Positions 23,573 to 35,354 of a stretch of DNA of 64,000 bases are shown here, piece by piece. The translations under genes were made by a program, and so were the position numbers. Position 1 is the stretch's first letter. Each line of letters opens with the position of its first letter. The notes below the pieces were generated by a model, which ran no database searches, was not told the origin of the DNA, and worked only from the letters and a program-made list of their open reading frames with translations. Origin of the DNA: Elephas maximus indicus (Eukaryota > Chordata > Mammalia > Proboscidea > Elephantidae); NCBI RefSeq assembly GCF_024166365.1, contig NC_064822.1, positions 141,180,823-141,244,822 on the forward strand, written 5' to 3'.

Positions 23573-23580
23573 ACTTTGTC

Positions 23581-24474
23581 AGTAGTCTTTGAAGATCAAA
23601 GACTACAGACTTCAGTATGGATTACACCTCAACATAAGGACAACAAAAATTCTCACAACTGGACCAATAAGCAACATCATAATAAATGGAGAAGGGACTG
23701 ATGTAGCCAAGGATTTCATTTTACTTGGATCCACAACCAATGCCTATGGAAGCAGCAGTCAGGAAATCAAACAATGTATTACACTGGGAAAATCTGCGGC
23801 TAAAAAAATAATAATAATAAAAACCTCCTGCCATCAAGTGGATTCTGACTCATAACGACCCTATAGGACAGAGTAGAAGTACCCCGTAGAGTTTCCAAGG
23901 AGCACCTGGTGTATTTGAACTGCTGGCCTTTTGGTTAGCAGCCGTAGCACTTAACAACTATGCCACCAGGGTTTCCTTAAAGTGTTCGAAAGCAAAGATG
24001 TCACTTTGAGGACTAAGGTGTGCCTGACCCAAGCCATGATATTTGTAATCACCTCATATGTCTGTGAAAGCTGGACGATGAACAAGGAAGACCAAAGAAG
24101 AACCAATGCCTTTAATTATGGTGTTGGCGAAGAATATTGAATACACCATGGCCTGCCAGAAGAACAAACAAGCCTGTCTTGGAAGGGATGCAGCCAGAGT
24201 GTTCCTTGGAAGCGAGAATGGTGAGACTTCATCTCACATACTTTGGACGTGTTATCAGGAGGGACCAGTCTCAGGAGAAGGACATCATGCTTGGTAAAGT
24301 AGAGGTTCAACAAAAAAGAGGAAGACCCTCAACAAGATAGATTGACACAGTGGCTGCAACAATGGGCTCAAACGTAACAATTGTGAGGATGACACAAAAC
24401 TGGGCAGTATTTCGTTCTGTTGTACATGGGGTCACTATGAGTCAGAATTGACCCTAGGACACCTAAAAACAACA
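23581..24474 (+). mobile_element. RTE LINE, 5'-truncated, hosting an AfroSINE; 8-bp TSD
   Basis: The 3' part of an RTE covers the end of the reverse transcriptase frame (gatcaaagactacagacttcagtatggattac onward) and the full 3' tail ...ctatgagtcagaattgacc...cacctaaaaacaacaac. An antisense SINE (23802-23975) splits it at 'aaatctgcggcta / ttaaagtgttcg'. Direct repeats actttgtc at 23573-23580 and 24475-24482 fix the ends. Several stops break the frame. Confidence 0.9.
23802..23975 (-). mobile_element. AfroSINE nested in RTE
   Basis: A T-rich tail in antisense (aaaaaataataataataaaaacc) is followed by tcctgccatcaagtggattctgactcataacgacc and the body up to gccaccagggtttcc. It inserted into the RTE above, so it post-dates it. 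I see no clear target duplication. Confidence 0.88.
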
Positions 24475-24836
24475 ACTTTGTCCTAGGCTGTTGGTTAGCA
24501 GTAATTCAGGATTCATTAACCAGTGTTCCCTCAAGGGTTTCAGAATCTTTTATTTCCTCTCAATTATATGGAAAATGCGTTACGTATGTTTGCATATGCA
24601 TTTTTCTTGTGAGTGGGCTCGTTCATACTTTCCATTAAATTGTCAAAAGGTTAAGACTCCAAAGAGGTTAAGATTTACCTAGTAAATAAAGAAAAAGTGA
24701 AAAAAGCACATTCCTCTGGTTGAGGAGCTTGTAATACATGTGAAACTGACAACAGTAAGTGACAGTATGAAAACATGAGGATGAAGTGGTGTACAGTAGG
24801 TAAGAAGAGAAAAATCACTCAGTATTCATTTAGGCA

Positions 24837-27800
24837 ACTGTGCATCTGTCAGTTTGTTGTACCGTGGTGGTGTGCGTGTTACTATGAAGCTAGAAGCTAC
24901 GCCACTGGTATTTCAAATACCAGCAGGGTCACCCTGGTGGACAAGTTTCATTGGAGCTTGTAGACTAAGGCAGACTAGGAAGAAAGACCTGGTTGTCTAC
25001 TTCTGAAAAAACCAGCCAGTGAAAACCTTATGAACATCAGTGGAACATTGTGTGATATAGTGCCAAAAGACGAGCCCCTCAGTTTGGCACTGGAGAAGAG
25101 CTGCCTCCTTAAAGTAGAGTCGACCTTAAGGAAGTGGATGGAGTAGAACTTTTGGATCTTCATGTGCTGATGTGGCAGGACTGAAAATGAGAAGAAAGAG
25201 CTGAAAACATTCATTATTAATCAGAACATAGAATGTACAAAGTATGATTGTGGGAAAATTGGGAGTTGTCAGAAATGAAATGGAATACATAAAGATCGAT
25301 ATACTAGGCATTAGTGAGCTCAAATAGGCAAGTACTGGCCATTTTGAATCAGACAATCAAATGGTCTGCTATACCAGGAATGGCAAATTGAAGAGGAATG
25401 GCATCACACTTATCATCAAAAGAACATTTCACAATCTATCTTGAAGTACAATGCTGTCAGGGATAGGATAATATCTATCTGCCTACAAGGAAGACCAGTT
25501 AATACAATTATTATTCAAATTTACACACAAACCACTAATGCCAAAGATGAGGAAATTGAAGATTTTTACCAACTTCTGCAGGCTGAAACTGATCAAACAT
25601 GCAAACAAGATGCATCGATAATTACTGGTGATTGGAATGCGAAAATTGGAAACAAAGGAGAAGAATTCGTAGTTGGAAAATAATGGCCTTGGTGATAGAA
25701 ATGATGCTAGAGTTCGTATGATAGAATTTTGCAAGACCAACGACTTCTTCATTACAAATATCTTTTTTTCAACAACATAAACAGTGACTATACATATGGC
25801 CCTTACTGAATGGAAAACACAGGAATCAAACCGACGGCCTCTGTGGAAAAAGACAATGTAGAAGCTCAGTATCAGTCAGAACAAAGCCAGGGGTTGATTG
25901 TGGAACAGATCATCAATTCCTCATATACAAATTCAAGCTGAATCTGAAGAAAATTAAAACAAGTCCACAAGTGCCAAAATATAAATTTTAGTGTATCCCG
26001 CCTGAATTAGGAAACCATCTCAAGAACAGATTCTATGCACTGAATACTAATGACCAAAGATCAGATGAGTTGTGGGATGACATCAAGGACATCGTACATG
26101 AAAAAAAGCAAAAGATCATTAAAAAGAGAAGAAAGAAAGAGAAGACCAAATGGATGTCAGAAGAGACTCTGAAACTAGCTCTGGAACATAGAGTAGCTAA
26201 AGCAAATGGATAAAATGATGAAGTAAAAAAGCTGAACAAGAGATTTCAAAGTGCAGCTCGAGAAGACAAAGTAAAGTATTATAACAATATGTGCAAAGAT
26301 CTGGAATTAGAAAACCAAAAGAGAAGAACATGCTCAGCATTTCTCAAGCTAAAAGAACTGAAGAAAAAATTTAAGCCTCAAGTTGCAATTTTGATGGATT
26401 CTATAGGCAAAATATTGAGTTATGCAGGAAACATCAAAAGAAGATGGAAGGAATACACAGAGTCACTGTACAAAAAAGCATTGGGAGATATTCAACCATT
26501 TTAAGAGATAGCATATATGAAGAACTGATGATACTGAAGGAAGAAGTCCAAGCTGCACTGAAAAAAAGCATAGGCAAAAAACAAGACTCCAGGAATTTAC
26601 AGAATACCAACTGAGATGTTTCAACAAATGGACGCAGTGTTGGAGGTGGTTACTCGTCTATGCCAAGACATTTGGAAGACAGCTAACTGGCCCATGGACT
26701 GAAAGAGATTCATATTTGTGTGCATTTCAAAGATAGGTGATCCAACAGAATGCAGAAATTACCATACAAAATCTTTATTATCACATGCTAGTAAAGCTTT
26801 GCTGAAGATAAATCAAAAGTGGTTGCAGCAGAGAACTGCAAGAAATTCAAGCCAGATTCAGAAGAGGGTGTGGAACAAAGGATATCATTGCTGACGTCTG
26901 ATGGATCTTGCCTGACAGAATACCAGAAATATGTTTATGTGTGTTTTATTGACTATGCATTCAAACTGTGTGGATCATAATAAATTGTGGATAACATTGT
27001 GAAGAGCGGGGATTCCAGGACACTTAATTGTGCTCATGTGAAACCTGTATATAAAACAAGAGGCAGTTTTTTGAAAAGAACAAGGGGATACTGTGTGGTT
27101 TAAAAGGTGTGCATCAGGTTTGTATCCTTTCACCATACTTATTCAATCTGTTTATTGAGCAAATTACCTGAAAATCTGGACTATATGAAGAATGTGGCAT
27201 CAGAATTGGAGGAAGACTCATTAACAACCTGTGATATGCAGATGATACAACCTTGCTTGCTGAAAGCCAAGAGATTTTGAAGCATTTACTGGTGAAGCTC
27301 AAAGACTACAGCTTTCAGTATGGATTACATCTCAAATTCTCACAACCAGACCACTAAGCGACATCATGATAACTGGTGAAAAGATTGAAGTTGTCAAGGA
27401 TTTCGTTTTGCTTGGAACCACGATCAACATCCACGGAAGCAGCAGTCAAGAAATTAAAAGATGCATTGCATTGAGCAAATCTGCTACAAATGACCTCTTT
27501 AAAGTGTTGGAAAGCAAAGATGTGACTTTGAGGACAAAGGTGCACCTAATCAAAATGATTATATTTTTAATTGCCTCATACACATGTGAAAGCTAGACAA
27601 TGAATGAGGAAGGCCAAAGAAGAATTGATGGCTTTGAATTATGTTGGTGAAGAGTATTGAATATATCATGGACTGCTAGAATAGCAAACAAATCTGTCTT
27701 GGAAAAAGTACAGCCAGAGTGCTCCTTGGAAGCGAGAATGGCGAGACTTTGTCTCATATACTTTGGACATGTTATCAGGAGGGACCAGTCCCTGGAGAAG

Positions 27801-27998
27801 GACATCAAACTTGGTAAGATAGAGGGTCAGCGAAAAAGAGGAAGACCTTTAATGAGATGGAGTGACACAGTGGCTGCAACAATGGGATCAAACATAACAA
27901 TGATTGTGAGGATGGCACAGGACCGGGGAGTGTTTTGTTCTGTTGTATATATGTTCACTATGAGTTTGGACCAGCTAGAGGACACTAACAACAACCAT
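24837..27998 (+). mobile_element. Near full-length RTE (BovB-like) LINE, decayed
   Basis: About 3.16 kb, the usual length of an RTE. It starts actgtgcatctgtcagtttgttgtaccgtgg, which I recall as the afrotherian RTE 5' end, runs through an endonuclease and reverse transcriptase region, and ends with ggacactaacaacaacc. Flanks atttaggca (24828-24836) and atttgggca (28000-28008) look like a decayed duplication (8 of 9). It is the longest of the seven RTE copies here and is riddled with stops and frameshifts, so it is a fossil source element. Confidence 0.88.
25200..27620 (+). pseudogene. RTE endonuclease-reverse transcriptase, broken
   Basis: The protein would nick target DNA with an apurinic-like endonuclease and copy the element RNA. 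An 80-codon open piece at 25441-25683 carries the endonuclease core IITGDWNAKIGN, the GDWN motif holding the catalytic Asp and Asn. The reverse-transcriptase active-site motif YADD is encoded at about 27233-27247, but a TGA lies immediately before it (aacctg-tga-tatgcagatgat). Further in-frame stops occur around 25683, 26503 and 27340. Pieces at 26289-26504 and 27366-27596 are other surviving segments. It is non-functional. The same motif is uninterrupted in the partial copies at 38.6 and 44.2 kb. Confidence 0.85.
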
Positions 27999-28008
27999 AA
28001 TTTGGGCA

Positions 28009-28961
28009 GGAAGGGTTGAGACTTGATCTGGGTTTAAAAATGAGTTTATGAAAGTTTCATGAGGCAGGGCATTGCATCCTGTGGGGAAAAGCTCATGAGC
28101 AAAGTTCTGGAATCAGTATTGATTAGAGTCTCTGGGAAAATAATGAAGAGTCTGTGTCTTGAATGACACTGGTTTATATAGAAAAAACATTGAGTACGTG
28201 AGATATTAATAATTCCCCTGGTTTGAAATATTGAATAGTAAAGAGATACATGGTAGATTATTTCTTACCTAATCTTCTTTAGATCTAAAAAAGTTTGGAT
28301 TCTAAAAATGTTAAATACCCTTAATCTTTTTTGAAAGAGCTCTTAATAACAGGGATCATTTTTAAAGAAGTGTGATATATAATTAAGAAGGACACTGTGG
28401 TCCATTTCCGAAATACACTAAGTACAGCCTTCCATGGCAAGTTCATACGGCCCTAGACTGAGTATTTATATTTCATTTTTTAACATCTGTCTAGTGCAGT
28501 TTTTCTCTGTGCTTCTCTTTAATCCTATTAAAAGGTAATAAAGTTCAAATTTCATGGCTTAAGAGAACAATGTCCACGTGAATATTCTTGTGTATTGTAT
28601 CTTAAACTGGACCGCTCACAACCCTCTTCTTCTGGTTAATCTTCTTTTCCTTTCCTCTCCCTTCCTAGCTTCACATATTCTATCAATTGCAGAATCAGCC
28701 TTTCATTCTCCAACTCACTCTTTCTTTCCAAAATTGACACCTTCTTCCCCAAAAAACTTCTTTCCTCATCTTTGCCTCATATCCTCTTTCTCATCCTCCC
28801 TGCAGGTTTTGCTTGCATTTCCATTAAATGTGATGTCCTACCCACACTCAGAACCTTCTTCCTTTCCATCAATGTATTATCCATCTGAGAGTATTTCTAA
28901 GTGAGAACTATGCAGTACTAACCATGCTTCTAAAAAAGAATTCCTCTAGATTTTGGGTATG
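28009..28961. other. Non-coding stretch
   Basis: It may begin with a weak antisense L2-like piece (gggcattgcatcctgtggggaaaagctcatgagcaaagttctgg, 28060-28110). A pyrimidine-rich part at 28.6-28.9 kb gives a 108-codon frame rich in Ser, Pro and Phe. It has no domain I recognise and is probably composition-driven. Confidence 0.5.
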
Positions 28962-29445
28962 TGTCTTAGTCATCTAATGCTGCTGTAATAGAAATACTAC
29001 AAGTGGATGGCTTTAATAAAGAGAAATTTATTTTCTCACAGTAAAGTAGGCTAAAAGTCCAAATTCAGGGTGTCAGCTCCAGGGGAAGGCTTTCTCTCTC
29101 TGTCGGCCTTCTCATCAATCGTCCCCAGACTAGGAGCTTCTCTTCACAGGGGCCCTGGGACCAAAGGACGGGCTCTACTCCTGGTACTGCTTTCTTGGTG
29201 GTAAGATATCCTCCTGTCTCTCTGCTCCCTTCTTTCTTTTGTATCTCAAGAGATCGCCTCAAGATGGAATCCAGTCTTAGAGATTGAGTCCTGCCTCGCT
29301 AATATAACTCCTGCTGCCCATCCTCCCTCATTAACATCATAAAGGCAGGATTTACAACACACAGGAAAATCACACAATACCTGAAATCATGGCCCAGCCA
29401 AACTGATACACACATTTTTGGGGGGACATAATTCAATCCATAACA
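28962..29445 (-). mobile_element. Solo MaLR-type LTR, antisense, perfect 5-bp TSD
   Basis: A 484-bp LTR whose plus-strand ends are tgtcttagtcatctaatgctgc and ...gacataattcaatccataaca. It is the reverse complement of the same LTR at 60.2 kb (there tgtcatggattgcattgtgtcccc...ctagataactaagac). Read on the minus strand it contains an aataaa-type signal (cataaataaa-like text reads as tttattaaag / aatttattttc here) and LTR-like TG...CA ends. The 5-bp repeat gtatg at 28957-28961 and 29446-29450 is perfect. No internal region remains, so it is a solo LTR. Class (ERVL-MaLR) is by resemblance to MLT1/MST ends and is from memory. Confidence 0.85.
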
Positions 29446-29479
29446 GTATGTGAACAGTACAGTAATTTATAATATCTTT

Positions 29480-29670
29480 TCTAATGGATTTATTTAGAAT
29501 TGATCATCCTGATACTTCGTTTATACTTATGTATCTTCCTACCTGAGCTATAATTTTCTTGTGGGCAGGGTCATGTCTTTTTTATTGTGTTTTTGTTTTG
29601 TTTTCATCTATCAATCAGATCGTTATGCACAAAAAGGGCCTTCAATATGTAGTTATTTGTTAAAATATTG
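29480..29670 (+). repeat. L2 LINE 3' end, diverged
   Basis: The segment tacctgagctataattttcttgtgggcagggtcatgtc...gcacaaaaagggccttcaatatgtagttatttgtt follows the L2 terminal pattern (agctccttgagggcaggg...). Confidence 0.5.
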
Positions 29671-29724
29671 GCCAAGATATTGTGAGAATGATAAATAATC
29701 AATAACCACTGACATATTGTAATT

Positions 29725-29870
29725 TACAGCATATGAAACACTTTCCTAGGCTGTTTTCATTTAATCAGTATAGCAACGGTATTGCTTATGTGCCATCATC
29801 CTCATTTTACAGGTGAGGAAACTGACTTGCTCGGGGTAAGAAACTAGTAAATGGCTGAGCTGTAGAATAA
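29725..29870 (-). repeat. MIR SINE remnant, antisense
   Basis: The plus strand has ttcatttaatcagtatagcaac...catcctcattttacaggtgaggaaactgacttgctcggggtaagaaactagtaaatggctgagctg, a clear reverse-complement MIR core. Confidence 0.75.
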
Positions 29871-31139
29871 AAGGAAACTTTGTCAGAAATGTCTCTAGAA
29901 ACCTGTGAAAGTGATATCCTTTAAGCAGCCCTTCCTCTATATCCTCTCTTTAAAAGCTAAGCAGTGGTCACCAAAACAAACCAACCAAACAGAGATTCAT
30001 GTCATCTCATGCATGTCTTCTAAGATCCACAAAGCCAGTGATGTTAAGCACTGAGAATTACTCAAACAAATCCTCGTATGTGCAACAGATACTCAAAAGA
30101 TAATAGGACACCTAAGGAAAGTATGAGTAAGATAATATTTATATTGTAATTTAATATCTTAGCAGTTTTCCACTCCATTCCAATTGATGTATATTGTTTT
30201 TGTCTTAATGCTTATGAATGCAGGGTCAAGACATGTCTGGTTTTCCTTTCATACCTTGTATGATCTACTGAAATCAAGATCTGATGAAGCCTCACAGAGC
30301 TTGAACTGTGCTAAGTGGTTTAAACAAGATAGTGCTGAACATGACATGATAAAAACTGGGTGTATTTTTTTAACATTCTGGATTTGCTAACACAGAAAAC
30401 ACCATCTTTCAATGTTTTGACATAAAAACAACCTACTCCCTACCATTAATTTAAAAAAAAAAAAACTTTATCATTGCTCAACTTATGGCACATTTTGAGT
30501 TCTACATGTATCATTCCTCAGAAACTAGCTTACTCACACATAACCAAGGGAGCAGTAGCTGCTGTTAAAATATTAAAAAATGTTTTAAACCATTCTTAGA
30601 TATTATAAAAATAGGAAAAATATTTTAGCAATACAAGAAAATCATGATCATTAACCCCAAATGACTGGTTTACATCCCTCCCCACTTCTCACCTCCCTGC
30701 CTCTTTGCACACCCACTTTAAGATAAGCACCTCAGAAAACTTGTAGATTTTGAAAGATAGGTGGAAGAAATGGCTCTGCCACAGAAAATAACATTTATTT
30801 CAGTTTTATCAGGCATCTGATTTAGAATTCAGTAAAAGAAGAAATGCATACTAATAAATTTGGTAAAGAAAGTCAAACTTAATTTGGTATTTGTAGAATG
30901 CACATATGCGTTTGATTTAACAACACTATCTCCTAAAATGATCTCAAGGAGAAAAGTTTGAGGGGAGAGTTATTTCTGAGAATTTCATAACTATGTCCTG
31001 CGTTCTTAAATCCTAATTTGAAAAGAATCACTGTCACAGAGGAAATAGAGGCAAATGGTGAAATTCTTGAATTGAAAAAGTAGCATACGGAGCGTTATTA
31101 TAATGTTCTCATGATGGTTTGGGTTTGCTAGAAACTAAA
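29870..31139. other. AT-rich non-coding stretch
   Basis: I see no exon or element. The 68-codon plus frame at 30184-30390 has no recognisable domain. Confidence 0.5.
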
Positions 31140-31487
31140 TTATACAACTAAGTTGATCTCTTGATAGCCTTTGCCGTCAATAGTGTTTCCCAAGCTCCGC
31201 TGGGAATATGCAGATGAGTGGATGACCACTAGTATTGCAATCGGTATGTATACACTGAGAATGAGAATACAAAGGAAAAACAGTCCCTGAGAGTGATGGG
31301 TAATGGCTACATCAAGAACAAGAGTGACTAATAGCAAGCAGCAGAGTACTTCTTCAAATCTGCTAATAATGAGTCTTGATGTCCTTTTTCTCCATTTTAG
31401 ACTTAGGCCTGAATTGTGAGAAGTCAGAGGATCTTCAAGAATTAAGCGTAGACTCTTTTCTTTGCCACTTGCTAGCAAATGAAGCAC
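31140..31487 (-). other. Open frame with two predicted membrane segments, unidentified
   Basis: A 115-codon minus-strand frame ends at a TAA at 31140. Residues about 44-62 (LCCLLLVTLVLDVAI core) and 69-90 (GLFFLCILILSVYIPIAILV) are strongly hydrophobic, separated by a short polar turn with two His. A polar tail carries a GNTIDGKGYQEI stretch. The upstream end of the frame (first ~20 codons) overlaps a MIR piece, so any real exon would begin further in; no convincing splice acceptor was found. I do not recognise it. It could be a pseudogene, a retrocopy fragment, or chance. Conservation of the frame would decide. Confidence 0.25.
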
Positions 31488-31780
31488 TGGTGGTGAAGTG
31501 CTTAAGAGCTCAGGCTGCTAACCAAAAGGTCAGCTATTCAAATCCACCAGCTGCTCCTTGCGAGTCTTATGGGGCAGATCTGCTGCGTCCTGTAGGGCTG
31601 CTATGAGTCGGAATCGACTTGGCAGCACACAACAGCAGCAAATGGCTTCCACAACTCTATTTATCTGTAAAATCAATGTAACAAGATGCAGCTCAAAGGA
31701 ATGTCGTGAAGTATAAATGCATTAACTAGGGAAAGAATCTCGCATAGTCCCTGACATTGCTCAATAATTCCTGACACCTC
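31410..31780 (+). repeat. MIR SINE remnant split by an AfroSINE
   Basis: The left part, gactcttttctttgccacttgctagc, continues after the SINE as ttccacaactctatttatctgtaaaatcaatg...agggaaagaatctcgcatagtccctgacattgctcaata, the MIR body in plus sense. The AfroSINE separates the two parts. Confidence 0.65.
31482..31636 (+). mobile_element. AfroSINE, short form, 8-bp TSD
   Basis: The head is aagcactggtggtgaagtgc, the B box is attcaaatcc, and the tail is ctatgagtcggaatcgacttggcagcacacaac. The direct repeat agcaaatg at 31474-31481 and 31637-31644 is perfect. The body has well-kept CpGs, suggesting a young copy. Frame 31376-31606 is an artefact of the SINE. Confidence 0.92.
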
Positions 31781-32590
31781 TTTCCAAGTAGTGCCTTCTA
31801 AAAGTTGCTCCTATTGGTAATTCACACTGATTTCTCCTGGTAATTATGATTACTTAATATCTCAAATTGTCAATTTACTTATTAATAAAGTGAATATGTA
31901 CTATGTAAGGAATAAATGAGATGGCCTGTATAAATCACATAGTACTGTATGCGTTTGGCGAATGTTAAAAATAATAATAATATAAGAAGGAAGAGAAGAA
32001 CCATCTCCATCTCTTCCACCCTATTATACAAGCTTCCAAAGGTAGTTTTGCAAAATAAACACCAGGTGACATAGATAACAAAAAAATAAAATAATTAAGC
32101 ATCATTGTGCATTAATTTAATAAATTGAAAATGAATTTAATGTATATCGTTTATACATACATTCTTGTAATAACCCATACGATGATATAAAACATAATAA
32201 AGGTCCCTTGTTTCCCCTCAGAGTCTCAACTTTCAGGGCCCCTCATGCACATGGACCCTTCCAAGCCCTGAGGAAGGGAGGGTGCTAGCAGTGGATATAC
32301 ATTTTGGTAAAATTTACAAAAATAAAATAATCTAACCTCAAGAGGTAAGATCATTGCACTATTTTGCACCTGCTTGTAGAAAAAAAAAAATTTTTTTTTT
32401 TTTGTAGATATCCTGCTGAACATTCAATCCTATCTCAAATAATGTCACTTCTATATAGGAATTCTGGTTTGTTTACAGCACTTTTGATTGTATCTGTTTT
32501 CGACATTAATCCTACTCAGACTTAATTTATGAGTGTGTGTGTGTGTTTTAATCTCTTTGCTATTAGCGTAGTCTTGAACAACTGGCTCAG
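31780..32590. other. AT-rich non-coding stretch
   Basis: No gene or transposon was recognised. A (A)n(T)n block at 32380-32404 could form a hairpin, and a short (TG)n run lies near 32532-32546. Confidence 0.5.
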
Positions 32591-32815
32591 ACCTACTAGT
32601 CAGGCTGAAAAGACTTGCTCCTAAGCCTCATGACTTTCTAGCTGTGTAGCACCAGACAAGTCACTTACTGTCTCTGAGTCTCAGTTTTCTATCCATGGGC
32701 ATCAAAAGGATAGTACTCTTCATAGGTTTGTTGTCATGATTAAATGAGATTATATTTATTGTTTATTGAAGAATTCAAGCAATAGTAAACACTCATTATG
32801 TATCAGTTCTTAAAA
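32590..32815 (+). repeat. MIR SINE remnant
   Basis: The segment gactttctagctgtgtagcaccagacaagtcacttactgtctctgagtctcagttttctatcc...ttgttgtcatgattaaatgagattat is a readily recognised plus-sense MIR. Confidence 0.8.
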
Positions 32816-33294
32816 TCCTGACTACTGAAGTCAGAATTTATAATGTACTCTCCTTTTAGGTGTGCATCCAGCAAAATAACTTGAAAATAAATGTTTATTG
32901 AAGTAAATCATTCATAATAAATTGACTATTTTATTTTGAGACATAAGATCACTTTAAAATACAGAATGAAAAAAGACAAAAATGCTTCTTCATAAAACTA
33001 ATTTATGACATTTAGGGCTATAGGATTATGTAATCAACATACTAAATATAAACAATCAAGAAATTTTCAACTACTACATTTATTCTATTAAATGGTTAAT
33101 GTAAAATAATATTTGTTTTAGCAATTACTTAAGAGTTGGCATTTGTGTGCCTCCCACATAATAAATAGAATAAAAAACACATTTGGTTGCTCAAACTATG
33201 GCATTTTCATTTGAAAAATAAAATATGTTATCGTAGAAACATTTTCATTTCTCTGTGATTAAGACATATTTATTTTTGAAGGTTTTTCTTCTAT

Positions 33295-33438
33295 AAAAGC
33301 AAATATTTGATGTTGTTGATCTATATTTTTTGCTAAATCCAAAGTATTTTGAATAAGAGGAAATTTAAAAGCAATTATTTGATGTTGTTGATCTATATTT
33401 TTTGCTAAATCCAAAGTATTTTGAATAAGAGGAAATAT
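33295..33438. repeat. 72-bp tandem duplication, two copies
   Basis: Units at 33295-33366 and 33367-33438 start aaaagcaa(a/t)tatttgatgttgttgatc and end gaataagaggaaat. Apart from one or two bases they are identical. The 72-bp period is 24 codons, so a 65-codon minus-strand frame (33259-33456) stays open through both. The bases outside the two units are unrelated. No transposon is recognised. The near identity implies a recent event. Confidence 0.9.
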
Positions 33439-33749
33439 TTGAAGCCATAGGACCATAATAATGAATGACAGTAATAGGTGTAAAGTATTTGACTAATGAG
33501 AGTTCATTGTAACTTAGGATAATTAAAAATGCAATAGTAACAGTAACTGTGGCAAAATGCTTTCTTATATTTTAGTCCATCTTTGGATAAAAAAAACAAG
33601 TATGGACTAAACTGCAGTTGATAGCTTCAGTAACTAGTTGGAGTTCCAAACGAAAGAATCAGGCCTCCCACGGGAACAGGGACATTATGGAAAACGTAAT
33701 GGTTTAGGACACAGAAAATGTCAAGGGAAATATAAGAGCACGAGGCAAG

Positions 33750-33890
33750 CCCAGTTATTTTGTTGCTGTGTAGTGGGTGGTTATTTTACCCTGTGCTTTT
33801 TCCTCAAATGTAAAATAGGGATAATAATGCCTACTTCAGAAGATGGTGGGGTATAAAACACCTAAATCAACTTCTAGCACATAGTAACTT
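33750..33890 (+). repeat. MIR SINE remnant
   Basis: The segment gttgctgtgtagtgggtggttattttaccctgtgctttttcctcaaatgtaaaatagggataataatgcctacttcag...tagcacatagta matches the MIR 3' half in plus sense. Confidence 0.7.
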
Positions 33891-35347
33891 TGTCGTACGA
33901 AAAAAAAATGAATAAAAGTTTTGCTTCTAGAAACTCATCACAAAATCCTTTCATCACTCTCTTTTTCCTAAGCGTTTAATATAAAATTAGAACTGAATTT
34001 CTTTTGTACCAACTTAATTTAATTAAATTGCTACTTATCCTGTTTGAATAGAGAACTGGCTGTTTCCAAGATTGTGCTAAATAGTGAATAAATACTGTCC
34101 TCAGAGTAATTATAAGAAAAATCTATTGGAGAATGTACGTGAAAGAAAGAAGATGCAGAAATATATGATAAAGGAATAGTAGAAAACTACTGGCCAATGG
34201 ACAAATATAAATCTCTTGAAAAAAGAGATGTATCCAAAAGTACCCAAAATTTTATCTGAGACTTCTCCTTAATATAAGAGATAATAAACATATTCTGAAC
34301 CACAGAAGAGATGAGCTTAACTGAAATTAACAGGAGTCACTCTCTCCAAGGAAGATAGCTGTCCCCAGATCATATAGCCTCAAGTAATTGGAAACTTTTA
34401 AGTATTTAGGAGCCAGTGATATTTCATTAATTGTTAATAATGTAGATATAAACACTAATTTTTCCTTTAAAATACTATAAAATATGATACATGTAAAGAT
34501 ACTAAAAATTATAAAAGAAGGTATCTTTGAATTTTACCTTTATTTTTCCTGATGAATAGAAAAAAATTAATTTAAAATTTCTTGTTTATTTTTAAAAACT
34601 AATAAGCACTTTTAAAATTCAACATATTAAAAAATTAAATAAAAATCACTTTCTGCAGCAAATGTGGGTTAGTTTCAATTAACAGAAACCTGTAGTTAGT
34701 AAATTTATCTTCCTTAAATCTCAGAACCTCAGAGTTAACAAGCTGTGTCCTTTTAACCTTTTTACAATATTTAAAAAAAAATTATGACAATGTCAACAGT
34801 CAACTAAAAGACAACATGTTCGAGGTAAATTTTATTGTAAACTTTTCTTATATTGCTTTTATATTAACTACCGAAATGGCAGACTGTGAATTTAAATATG
34901 TAATACCTTTACATTGGTAAAACAAAAATGTGACACAGTTTTTGTAGTTTTTTTCTTTGAAACAACATTGGGAAAATATCCAGGCTAATTTTATTTTTAA
35001 CAAATGCCAAATATCAGCATATTATTAATGATTTTAGAGCTTAAGACAAGAGCTATTTTCTCTGTAATTCAAAGGTATCAGCAGAGAAATAGTACCTGTA
35101 AAGCTATCCTTAGAGTACTTTGCGTAGCTTTAATTGTTTAACGAACAGAAGTTAAACGACTTTTTGTAAGCTGGGCTTAGACATTGCCCAAATACTGGAG
35201 ATATATTTTCATCATTGCATAAAACTGCAAGCCTGAAAATGACAGTTCAAGATGGTGCATATCCAACAGTTCATTCTGATTCTTTAAAAGGATAAGGCTC
35301 TAACATTGATTCAGATTAGACCCCATCCACCTGTTTGCTCCAGAGAG
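33890..35347. other. AT-rich non-coding stretch
   Basis: Very AT-rich with A/T homopolymers (for example 34771-34780) and no recognisable exon or element. Confidence 0.5.
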
Positions 35348-35354
35348 CTAATAA

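Noticed and set aside
28578-28904. 108-codon plus frame, possible exon or signal-peptide protein
   Set aside because: The Ser/Pro/Phe/Leu bias follows from a pyrimidine-rich tract. There are no splice sites or domain.
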